Assembly: GCF_001625305.1 (NCBI RefSeq)
Contig: NW_017804032.1
Coordinates: 1,792,941-1,856,940 of the forward strand
DNA from: Branchiostoma belcheri
Taxonomy: Eukaryota; Chordata; Leptocardii; Amphioxiformes; Branchiostomatidae
Length of the DNA: 64,000 bases
Direction of reading: 5' to 3'
Shown: positions 38,563 through 49,230 of the stretch, in pieces
Layout: each line of letters starts with the position of its first letter
How positions within the stretch are numbered: position 1 is the first letter of the stretch
Translations under genes and position numbers: made by a program
Notes under the pieces: generated by a model
What the model was told of the DNA's origin: nothing
What the model saw: only the letters and a program-made list of their open reading frames with translations
Databases searched by the model: none

Positions 38563-39441
38563 TGACACAAGACTTCTTTTTCTGTCTCCAGTTTGGTTCA
38601 TCATTTATATACACATACAGTTATTCATTTTGGCTCATATATGATAAAAATGTCTTGTATGTGTATATAGAAAACTGGAAAGTAGATAGGTGCACAATGG
38701 AGATCACACCTAGCCTGGGTGACAGCCTATTTCTAGTTTTAGTACACACGCTGTCTCAGTCGCTTCTCTGCAAAAAAAGACTACCCTTCTGGACATGATG
38801 TCACATAATTAGCATAATTAAAACGTACCACGTTGGACAGGGTCTGCTGATTGGATGACCCACCTCAGGTTTGGCCAATCACCATTGGCGAGCAGATTCG
38901 GACGCTTAAAGGCCAACTATCTTGAGGGTAGGTTCCGCTTGAGTTGAGCCGAACAATGACGGTCCTCGAGTTACTCATAGTTACTGAGGTCACACAAGTT
39001 CCGCTTTCCAGAGTTCTTCAAACACCCTACTCTGGTTTTCATATCATAGGATCGATGTTATCATGTTATCACCGTATTCAGATCGCAGGAGAAGCGATTC
39101 ACATTCTATCAAGAACGTTAGGAAATAAGGGCTCCTTTACCGGAGTGATTTTGTAAAATGTCAAACATCAATGCGTATTTTAGACAGTAAACACACGGGT
39201 AAGGGCCCTGTAATAATCTCTGACGTTTCTTTTGTGTCTTAAGAGCCTGAGGTGATATATAGTTCAAACACGGTTCCCCCTTATAATTCCCCCTTATAAT
39301 TACAGGCCCTTTCGAGGAAGCCAATTATAAACTTTGAGGAACATGAGAAAGTGACCGATCATCTTAAGTATAGGTGCTTCCTCACTTCTTGTTTCCCAGT
39401 CCCAGTTGATTGTAAGTAAGAGAGAAGGGTCTCGCTCCAAA

Positions 39442-42400
39442 ATGTCTGGACACACGTTCGTCCGAGTATTGTGGACATGTTTACTATGTATGTCAAGTTG
39501 CTGCAGCCAGGAATTCTTCAATGTGTCTGTTTACGAGAATGCCACTATCGGGACAGCGATTTTTGACATCCAACCACCAAAGACGGCTCTGTCGGTCAAA
39601 GAAGATGGGTGGACGGTGGAAGACGATCCACACAGGCGATTCCAAGTCAGCGGAGGTACGCTGTTTGTGAAGAACCCTTTGGATTATGGAGTGCAGAGTG
39701 AGTACGTTCTACATGTTACACCTGAACAGAACAAAGGTAGGGTCACCGTTCGGGTACAAGTTGTGGACGTGCCTGGATATCCTCCTGCCTTTAACACTAG
39801 CTGTGACATACCGACGAAAGACACACAGCTTGGGAAAACATTTGTACAGTTAACTGTTTCGGACAAAGTAAAGAGATATAAAAGCATTCGTTACGGTAAT
39901 GAAAGCAATGGTAAACATTTTCGTGTTGATATCGAGAATAGCATGTGTGAAATAAAAGGTGCGCGAGCTTTTCATTCCAGGGATGAAACAGCAGCAGCTT
40001 CCAGAATCATAAAACATTACAACGGTTGGGAACATACTACCTGTGGACGGCAGTTACAGTCGGCGTCATTCATTACTTTGCTAAATCATAAAAGAGACAT
40101 TAGAGATACCGCACAACGTCTATTTGCGGCATCAGCTGAAAATCTTCTCTCCCATAGTTGGATGGCCGACTCCAGTGTTGAATTCATTGCTTTATTATGG
40201 GTTCACCACACCACGAAGTGGTGGTGAACCCATATTGCTTTTTCTGATGTTTCTTCTCCTTCTCCTTCTCCTTCTTCTCCTGCCATTTTTTAAATGGATT
40301 CAGCTTCTTCATTTTAGGGCCTAAGGTCCTGAAATTTGGTATGGAGGTACAGTGGGCAAATACCCCTAGGCGTTTTTTAAATTTTTGTGATACAGGCTTT
40401 TAGAATGGTTTTATTTGAGTTTTTTGGCTGTGTTATAGCAAATGTATTACTGAGTTAGTGTGCAGTGTTACCACATTTGGGCATGAGTCATCACAATGGA
40501 ATGCAGGGCATCAACCAATAGGCATGCAGCTTTCCTCTATTCTCCTTGCTGATTGGCTGTTGGAATTTAACAGGCTTAACTTAATTAATACCTGCTCAGA
40601 TCCATTCCATACTGACAGTATGTCTGTATTCAAGTGTTTTGGTAGGTATTTCAAGCTTTCCTGCTCCAGCATTGGAATGCGGGGCATGAACACTTCTTTT
40701 TTTCTTGAAAATCAACAGCTTGCATTATGCAATTAAAAATCCTAACCAATAATGTAGGGAATAGCTATCCAACTGTTGTAGTCTTAGTTGTATGTTACTT
40801 CATACTATAGTTATATCAATGTAAAGCATTGTTTTCCCTTGTGTTTCTCATTCTTTCCCTGCCATGTCGTAAAATGTGGTGAAGCCATTGCTGTATTTGC
40901 TCCAAAGCAAATGTCGGCCTTTCTAGTTCAAATTGCCTTTTTTACCAGACTCAGAGGGCTCTATCAAACATACCTGCGACGTTAAAATTTCGGAATACTT
41001 CGGACTAGCAGAAGACTTTTTAAAAGATACATCTGTAAAAGCTGAGGGAAAATTGCAGTTGCTGCCCTGCCCTCCGCATAGATATGGTCCTTTCTGTAAG
41101 AGTCAGTGTGCGTGTAAAAACGGTGCCAGTTGTCACAGGTTCAACGGGGCCTGCAAGTGTCCACCAGGCTGGCAGGGGGTCATCTGTGACATACCGAAAC
41201 AGGAACTGTCCATCATCTCCACACCCGGAAGCTCAGATGAATTGTACATAACTAAATCTGTCACCCTGCAATGTCAAGAACACCATGTCAATATTACAAT
41301 GATGAAGTGGTCGTTTCAACCCGAGACACAGAAGGGCTCCTTTAGGCCTTTGTATGTGAAGGACGGACGAAAATTGCGACTTGTGAGTCTTCAGCCTGAA
41401 AACAATGGTATGTACATCTGCCAAGCCAACACATCAGAAGGAAATGTTCTGAGTTCAAACTTAACACTCAATGTAACTACGTGCCCAGCCAATCATCATG
41501 GGTGGAGGTGCAATGAGACTTGCAACTGTCTGCATGGCGCTTACTGTGACCGATGGGACGGCTGTGTTTGCCCGAAAGGTTTCAGAGGAGACAGATGTGA
41601 ACTGCCCTGTGAACCGGGGTCGTTCGGACTGAAATGTAAGAGCAGTTGTTCCTGTAAGAATGGGGCCTACTGTAGTCCTAGTGACGGAACATGTAACTGC
41701 ACGGCAGGTTGGAGAGGAACGACTTGTAGCCAGCCATGCGAGAAGGGGAAGTTCGGACACAACTGCCAATCTGACTGCACCTGCAAGAACAATGCCAGCT
41801 GTCATCACGTGGACGGCAGCTGCACCTGTGTCTCCCCATGGTCAGGATCGAACTGTGATGTCATCGAGAAACTAGATCTTCAATCATCTGCTTTCATTAG
41901 TGTTTCCTTTGTTCTTGTGTTCATCACCTTTATGGGCATTGTAGCATATAAGAAAAAATGGAAGCTTATCTCTGTGTATAAACATCATTCCGAAGAGGAA
42001 CAAGCTCTATGTGAGTTGAGGAAAATGGAAGAAGACCTGGCAGACAAGTTATGCCCGGGATGGCTGCAGCGCTGGCAAATCGACAGCAGTCGGCTGACAT
42101 TAGGAGATATGATAGGGATGGGCGCCTTCGGTCTGGTCACACAAGCTAGCCTAACGTTACCCATTGGACAGCGAACTGTTGCTGCCAAGATGGTCCGCTT
42201 CAACGACAAACTGTGTTTCAAGGACTTTTACAGAGAAACAGCGATACTTACAGTGATACATGAGGAAAATGGATACAACCCTGGAAAATCTAACATCATC
42301 CAACTGTTTGGATTCAACACCAAGTCGAATCCAAAGTTTTTGCTACTTGAATACGCCAGTAAAGGAAACCTCTTGAACTTCCTAAGACAACAGAAAGAGA

Positions 42401-42969
42401 AGCTCCTGCTGTCTTACTTGCTGTATTTTGCTATTGACATTACACAGGCCCTCAGTCACCTGAAACGTCTACGGATTTCCCACCGTGACGTGGCCGCACG
42501 TAACGTTCTAATCACCCAACACAATATCGCCAAACTTGCCGATTTCGGACTAGCTCGCGACGTTTACACTACGGCACAATACATTCCTGTCAATCGCCAA
42601 GGCGAGGAACAACGTCTGCCCTTAAAATGGATGGCGATCGAGTCCCTCCTACATCTTCAGTTCTCGTGCGAGAGCGACCTGTGGTCCTTCGGTGTGCTTC
42701 TGTGGGAGATTGTAACAGGTGGGACAGACCCCATGTACGGTAACACACAACATCCGACCTGTCAGCAGCTGGTGACGATACTACAACAGGGGATCCGTCT
42801 GGACATGCCGGCAGAGTGTCCTCCGGACCTGTACGCCATCATGAAGTCATGTTGGAATGTTGACCCAACAGCAAGGCCAAAGCCAGATGTGTTAAGAGAA
42901 AAACTTGTTCGTGAACAAGAAAAACTGAATCCACACCAAGTATTGATTGAGACGATAACAACAGTATGA
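39442..42969 (+). CDS. Receptor tyrosine kinase, copy A (cadherin-like/EGF/Ig/EGF ectodomain)
   Basis: Two exons, 39442-40200 and 40927-42969, joined by a GT-AG intron, give 933 residues. In order: signal peptide (MSGHTFVRVLWTCLLC), a cadherin-like repeat (~23-130: FFNVSVYENATIG, LDYGVQSEYVLHV, VDVPGYPPAF), an unassigned segment, one EGF-like module (301-341), an Ig domain (342-438, Cys369/Cys418, NNGMYICQA), three EGF-like modules (439-564), one membrane helix (~575-594) and a tyrosine kinase. The kinase is complete: GMGAFG loop (649-654), Lys674 in VAAK, HRDVAARN with Asp774, DFG at 792-794, activation-loop Tyr at DVYTTAQY, LPLKWMAIESL and SDLWSFGVLLWE. The start is the first ATG of the frame. 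I cannot place it in a named vertebrate family; the Ig/EGF mix recalls Tie/Tek, but the N-terminal cadherin-like module does not. Ligand unknown. Confidence 0.9.
40201..40926 (+). other. 726-bp intron present only in RTK copy A
   Basis: Copy B reads straight through this point (IALF-HIPFIPDS against IALLW|FKLPFLPDS in copy A). The insert starts GTTCACC and ends CTTTCTAG. Its first 30 bases form a hairpin (GGTTCACCACACC ... GGTGGTGAACC) that includes the donor site. A CTT/TCC-rich tract and AGGGCCTAAGGTCCTGAAAT follow. Reading through it meets stop codons. Confidence 0.75.
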
Positions 42970-43547
42970 TCTTGTTTGCATAGCAATCTGCTCTCCAGTT
43001 TTTCTATAATATGCAAAGCTGATTTTCAGAGACCATCTAGAAGATTATGCCTGACCTGTATATAGATGGTGAAGCAACTGTTAATCGAAAAGAAATAATA
43101 GTATTATGCCGTTTATTTCCTCCACACATGTATCATTCTTACGCATGCCTCGCTCTAACACGTTAATATTGTATAGGTCATGAGATCAGTTGACTCAATT
43201 GCAATATGTGATGTATTGTTAAATTGCATGTCTTTGTTTATGTACATCTTTGATGATTCAACATAAAAGAACACCTATATTTGACAGGAGTAAATTAAGT
43301 TAATGCCCTCTCAGATGCCATGAAAATATGATGAACGTCACCAGACTAAACAAGTCAATATTAAAAATTAAATGAAATAGCAAAAGTTAAGGAAGGTATA
43401 CGCACGTATATATATTACTATAAACCTTACTGCTATAGTAGTGTAACCCCTGTTTGTCTTAACATATATAATCACTCACTTGTATCAATATACATGTATA
43501 TATTATCACTTGTTCACTTGCAATTAGCCCACGGGCAAGAAGTTGCA

Positions 43548-43553
43548 AATAAA
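43548..43553 (+). terminator. RTK copy A poly(A) signal candidate
   Basis: AATAAA about 580 bases past the stop, kept in the other arm at 44440-44445. Conservation in both arms supports use. Confidence 0.5.
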
Positions 43554-43860
43554 CTTACTATTTACAGCAGTGGGAGCAGCATTGTTGTCGTTATGCAAAA
43601 TGTGACATTATTTTAAAAGGACGGGTTGGGAATGAATTTTGAAGACAAAGACACGGAAGTAGCTAGTTTCAGGGACGAGGCGTTCTAATTCCTGAAATGA
43701 AAATGCTATACACATGGCATATATGATTGCGTGGTTTAGAAATTAGGACAATGAAACAAGCATTAGTTAAAGTATCTGAGCTGTAAAGTACAGGACCTGT
43801 TGCAATTGTTCACATTCAAGCGGAAGACAGAAATGGTAGCCAGTTAAAACATGGTGACAA

Positions 43861-44260
43861 TTCAAGGCAAAATAGCTTGGGGGTAGGTTACACTTGGGTC
43901 AAGTCGAACAAAGGTGGTCCTCGAGTTACTCATAGTAACTGGGATCAGGAGGTAACATAAGTTACGCTTTTTACATTTCTTGAAACGTGCTACTCTGGTT
44001 TTCGCACTGTATGATTAATGTTACCAATTATGAAGGTCAATGTTTTTATGCAGTAGGAGAGACCATTTCTGTCAAATCGTACATTATCTTGATAGTCTCG
44101 TGCGTTTTTCAGGCAGTAAGCACACAAGTAAGGAACTGTAGAAATCCAAGGTATTTTTGTCATCCGTAAGTGCCCCAGGTGATATATAGTTCATTCTGGG
44201 TTTCCCCCTTACAGGCCTTTGGAGGAAGGTAATTATAAACTTTGCGGAACATTGAATTGG
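43861..44260 (+). repeat. Relic of a third RTK 5' flank inside the spacer
   Basis: It aligns in the same orientation with 38900-39345, the region upstream of copy A: GGGTAGGTT, GGTCCTCGAGTTACTCATAG, CTACTCTGGTTTT, CAGTAA-CACAC, AGGTGATATATAGTTCA, CCCCCTTA and AATTATAAACTTTG in order. The match fades before any coding sequence. Confidence 0.8.
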
Positions 44261-44439
44261 GGAAGTATTGGGGCTGATTATTGTATGTGCTTTGGCTCTT
44301 CTTGTTGATTGAATCAGAAGGGCTTAACAAATTTCCATTTTCTTTATCTTTGAAAATCTGCTCCCTGACCATCATTTAGTATCGACAATCCTTGAACCAT
44401 CACAACAATCATGCTGTTCCTAATTCGGTTAATAGTAAG

Positions 44440-44445
44440 TTTATT
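44440..44445 (-). terminator. RTK copy B poly(A) signal candidate
   Basis: AATAAA on the minus strand in the same context (ACTTACTATT after it) as the copy A signal. Confidence 0.45.
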
Positions 44446-45048
44446 TGACAATTCTTGCCCGTGGGCTAATTGCAAGTGAACAAGTGATAATTTACATACA
44501 TGAAGTGAGTGGGTGTACATGTGAGGGAGACATTAAAGATTGCATACACTACGTTGCTCAATAAGGTAGTATATCTACGTTACTAATGTGAGGTGTGATT
44601 TAATAGCCCCTTGGCTACCTACAACTTTGCTTAATTTTATGTTTCTTGCCAAAACTTCTTTGGTCTGGGCTTCAACCTTAGATTCATCCCATTATCTAGA
44701 CCTCTTGAAAGACATTCAGTTTTAGATGTAGTTGATATAGTTCTTCCTCTATATCAAACTGTAAACTGTATATCAAACTATAAACTGTAATCATGGCAAT
44801 TAACTAAGAGATGCAATACGTCACATATGAGCAAACTGATCTAATATCCTATGTTATTTAATTAACGTTCATACGATTGAGTGATGCATGTGTCGTGGAA
44901 ATAAACGGCATCAAACTATTGTATTTCTGTGTCCACATTCTTCATCATCTATATACAGGTCAGGCATCAACTTCTAGATGAACGCTAAAATCGTGTTTGT
45001 ACGTATAATATTAAGAAAACCTGAAAGCATTTTACTATACATGAAGAA

Positions 45049-47854
45049 TCATACAGTTGTTATCCTCTCAATGCATACTTGGTGTGGGTTCAGTTTTTCT
45101 TGTTCACGAACCAGTTTTTCTCTCAGCACATCCGGTTTCGGCCTTGCTGTTGGGTCAACCCTCCAACATGACTTCATGATGGCGTACAGGTCTGGAGGAC
45201 ACTCTGCCGGCATGTCCAGACGGATCCACTGCTGTAGTATCGTCACCAGCTGCTGACAGGTCGGATGTTGTGTGTTGCCGTACATGGGGTCCGTCCCACC
45301 TGTTACAATCTCCCACAGAAGCACACCGAAGGACCACAGGTCGCTCTCGCACGAGAACTGAAGATGTAGGAGGGACTCGATCGCCATCCATTTTAACGGC
45401 AGACGTTGTTCCTCGCCTTGGCGATTGACGGGAATGTATTGTGCCGTAGTGTAAACGTCGCGAGCTAGTCCGAAATCGGCAAGTTTGGCGATATTCTGTT
45501 GGGTGATTAGAACGTTACGAGCGGCCACGTCGCGGTGGGAAATCCGTAGACGTTTCAGGTGACTGAGGGCCTGTGTAATGTCAATGGCAAAATACAGCAA
45601 GTAAGACAGTGGGAACTTCTCTTTCCTGTTGTCTTAAGAGGTTCAAGAGGTTTCCTTTACTGGCGTACTCAAGTAGCAAGAACTTTGGATTCGACTTGGT
45701 GTTGAATCCAAACAGTTGGATGATGTTAGATTTTCCAGGGTTGTATCCATTTTCCTCATGTATGACTGTAAGTATCGCAGTTTCTCTATAAAAGTCCTTG
45801 TAGCACAGTTTGTCCTTGAAACGGACCATCTTGGCAGCAACAGTTCGTTGCCCATTGGCTAACCTTAGGTTGGCTTGTGTGACCAGACCGAAGGCACCCA
45901 TTCCTATTGTATCTCCTAATGTCAGCCTACTGCTGTCGATTTGCCAGCGCTGCAGCCATCCCGGGCGTAACTTCTCTGCCAGGTCTTCTTCCATTTTCCT
46001 CAACTCACAGAGAGCATGTTCCTCTACAGGGTTACATTTATACACAGAAATAAACTGCCATTTATTCTTACATGCTACGATGGCCAAAAAAGCAAAGAAG
46101 CCTAAAACAAGAGAAACACTAATGAGAGCAGATGATTGAAGATCCAGCTGCTTGATGACATCACAGTTCGATCCTGACCATGGGGAGACACAGGTGCAGC
46201 TGCCGTCCACGTGATGACAGCTGGCATTGTTCTTGCAGGTGCAGTCAGATTGGCAGTTGTGTCCGAACTTCCCCTTCTCGCATGGCTGGCTACACGTCGT
46301 TCCTCTCCAACCTGCCGTGCAGTTACATGTTCCGTCACTAGGACTACAATAGGCCCCATTCTTACAGGCACAACTTCTCTTACATTTCAGTCCGAACAAC
46401 CCCGGTTCACAGAGATGTTCACATCTGTTTCCTCTCCAACCTTTCGGACAAACACAGCCGTCCCATCGGTCACAGTAAGCGCCATGCAGACAGTTGCAAG
46501 TCTCGTTGCACCTCCACCCATGATGATTGGGTGGGCAGGAAGATACATTAAGGGTGAAGTTTGCACTCATAGCATTTTCCTCTGATGTGTGCGCTTGGCA
46601 GATGTACATACCATTGTTTTCAGGCTGAAGATTCACTATTGTCAATTTTCGTCCGTTTTTCACATGCAAAGGCCTAGGCTTAAAGGTGCCACTCTGTTTC
46701 TCTGGTTGAAACGACCACTTCATCATTATAATATTGGCGTGGTGTTCTTGACATTGAAGGGTGACAGATCTCGTGATGTACAGTTCATCTGAATTTCTGG
46801 GCGTGGAGATGATGGACAGTTCCTGTTTTGGTATGTCACAGATGACCCCCTGCCAGCCTGGTGGACACTTGCAGGCCCCGTTGAACCTGTGACAACTGGC
46901 ACCGTTTTTACACGTACACTGACTCTTACATACAGGACCATATCTATGCATTGGGCAGGGCAGCAGTTGCAACGTTCCCTCAAATGTTATAGTAGTGTAC
47001 ATGTCTTTCAAAAAGTATTCTGTTAGTCCTAAGTATTCTGAGATTCTAATGTTGCAGGCATGTTTGATAGAGCCGTTTGAGTCTGGTATAAAAGGTATAT
47101 GGAATAAAGCAATAAATTCAACTTTGGGGTCGGACATCCAGGTCTGGGAGAATAGATTATTAGTTGATGGCCCAAAAATAGGTTGTGCGATCTCCGTTAA
47201 GTTTGTTTTTTGATTCACCAAGGTAATTATTGATGCCGATTGTAACTGACGTGCACAGGTAGAACTTTCCCAAACTTCAGGGTTTTCCAACACTTCTGAA
47301 GCTATTTGTGTTTGCCATCTGGTATGTAAAGCCCATGCAGCTTTTATTTCGCACTTGCTATTCCCGATATCAACACGAAAATATTCGCCAATCCTTTTGT
47401 TACCGTAATAAATTCTCCGAAATCTCTGTGCTTTCTCTGTAACAGTTAACTGTGCAAATGTTTCACTTTGGGTGTCTCTGGCTTGTATGTCACAGCTAGT
47501 GTTAAAGACAGGAGGATAGCCAGGCACGTCCACAACTTGTACCCAAATGATCACCCTCTCTTCGTACTGATCACGTGTGACGTTTAGAACGTACTCACTC
47601 TGCACTCCGTAATCCAAAGGGTTCTTCACAAACAGCGTACCTCCGCGGATTTGGAATCGCCTGTACGGATCGCCTTCTACCGTCCACCCACCTTCTTTGA
47701 CCGACGGAGCCGTCTTTAGTGGTTGGATGTCCAAAATCCCTGTCCCGATAGTGGCGTTCTCATAAATAGACACATTGAAGAATTCCTGGCTGCAGCAACT
47801 TGACATACATAGTAAACATGTCATCACAACTCTGACGACCGTGTATCCAGACAT
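45049..47854 (-). pseudogene. Receptor tyrosine kinase, copy B, frameshifted in the kinase domain
   Basis: Same domain order as copy A, in one uninterrupted exon from MSGYTVVRVV through signal peptide, cadherin-like, EGF, Ig, three EGFs, membrane helix and the kinase N-lobe (GMGAFG, VAAKMV). After LLRQQ an extra G (CAACAGGAAAGAG against CAACAGAAAGAG in copy A, near 45635) shifts the frame, and translation stops ~20 codons later (45581). The rest of the kinase (HRDVAARN, DFGLARD, WSFGVLLWE) is intact in the next frame to a stop at 45049. So it is either a recent pseudogene, a source of a kinase-dead receptor, or a sequencing/assembly error. Coding identity to copy A is very high in the C-lobe and lower in the ectodomain. 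Confidence 0.8.
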
Positions 47855-48745
47855 TTTGGAGCGAGACCCTTTACTAAAAATCAACTGAGACTGCTAAAAA
47901 CAGCACAGAAGCACATATAGCTACGATAGTCGGTCCCGAAACTTCCCTATTTCAATTTCCTGAAAGTTGATACTTTGTCTATCTCCCTCAAAGGGGTTGG
48001 CAAGGGAAGTGAAAACACTGGAGTTCTGTATCCCCTCGGGTTGTTTGAGAACAAGGAGACGCATCAGTTCACTTAATCCGCGTTCTGCAGTGTCATATTG
48101 AAGGTTGCTACATGTAGCTTTTATCTGAAATACACAAAATATTTGACAAAATCACTACGTGGAAAAGGTTTGTCATTCTTTCAGAGAACATGTACTATGG
48201 GTCAGAACCGTCTCTCTCGCGATCTGTACACATAATGTCTACCATGGACGGTGTGAAAACAAAAGTAGCAAGTTTCAGGAAATTTTGGAAGCGGAACTTG
48301 TGTGGCCTTCTAGGCACCTGTAACTTGTGGACCGTACAATGTACGTCTTTGTTCGGCTCAACTGGAGCGTAACCTACGCCCACGTTATGTATATACATGC
48401 ATATGTATATGTATTATTAGACTTTGAATTGTCACTAGCTTTTATTCTCTACCGTTTCTGTCCTCTTTAATTTAGTCATGTTTTTCTGTCCATTTCTACC
48501 TAAACCGGTGCGTGCACTGGGTCACCTTCAGCAGGATCAACCTTCCTATCAAATCAAAATCATCTTGCACCTCGCACCCACCATGCAACCAAAGCAACTA
48601 GGTATTAAAGATAGAGAGACAAGCCCAGAACTCAGCCACCCAAAACAATACTTCCATAGTACTCTGAATCAAAAAAGGAAGTTGTTGGCCTCTATAGTTT
48701 TAATACAAATGACTATTGAATGAAACAGGTCACAAAAAGACAAAT

Positions 48746-48751
48746 TTTATT
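48746..48751 (-). terminator. DNAJC15-like poly(A) signal candidate
   Basis: AATAAA on the minus strand, about 480 bases after the stop codon. Confidence 0.4.
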
Positions 48752-49230
48752 TGTAACATGTATGAAGGTGGTCCATTCATCTGTATTAAGGTCTTGAATA
48801 TGTACAAATAATTTTTCTGCCTTCCAAAGCCATCAAAATATGAACTTTTCCTCCATTCACATGAAATGTAAGCAAGCGATTCAAGATTAAAATTGTACAG
48901 ATATACATGTAGAAGGATGTATTTTCCATTGGTGAGGGTCATTTTCTGAGTCTAACATTATCCTACAATGTGTGCTGTTTACACAATCTTTCACAACATC
49001 AGACTGGCTAGTGTTTAGCCATACAATGTTGCACAGTGTCAAACTTATGAAGTTTTTTGTAATACCATATGTGTTCAGTTTGTGTGCGCCTTTACACAAT
49101 TCAAAGAACATACATAAGGTACATGATACAGATCTGAAATGTACAGTGTTCATGTCTGAATGAGATCTGTAGAAATGCCATGGAAGATCATCCCTGTGTG
49201 TTATTACATGTAGGAAGTCTTGTGGTTGCA

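Larger units (their letters stand above)
39370..43565 (+). repeat. Left arm of RTK inverted duplication
   Basis: This arm covers copy A with ~70 bases of 5' flank and ~600 bases of 3' flank and is inverted relative to 44428-47925. Flank matches include GGGTCTCGCTCCAAA before the start codon, GCCTGACCTGTATATAGAT and ATGCCGTTTATTTCC after the stop, and AATTAGCCCACGGGCAAGAA next to the AATAAA signal. Confidence 0.9.
44428..47925 (-). repeat. Right arm of RTK inverted duplication
   Basis: Inverted partner of 39370-43565, shorter mainly because it lacks the intron. The spacer between arms is ~0.86 kb. Confidence 0.9.

Noticed and set aside
40201-40926. Reading RTK copy A as a disrupted pseudogene
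   Set aside because: A GT-AG intron at exactly this place restores the frame and matches copy B across the junction, so a spliced intact gene is the simpler reading.
46211-46585. 124-codon plus frame, and 41461-41808 minus
   Set aside because: Antisense of the Cys-rich EGF modules in the RTK copies.
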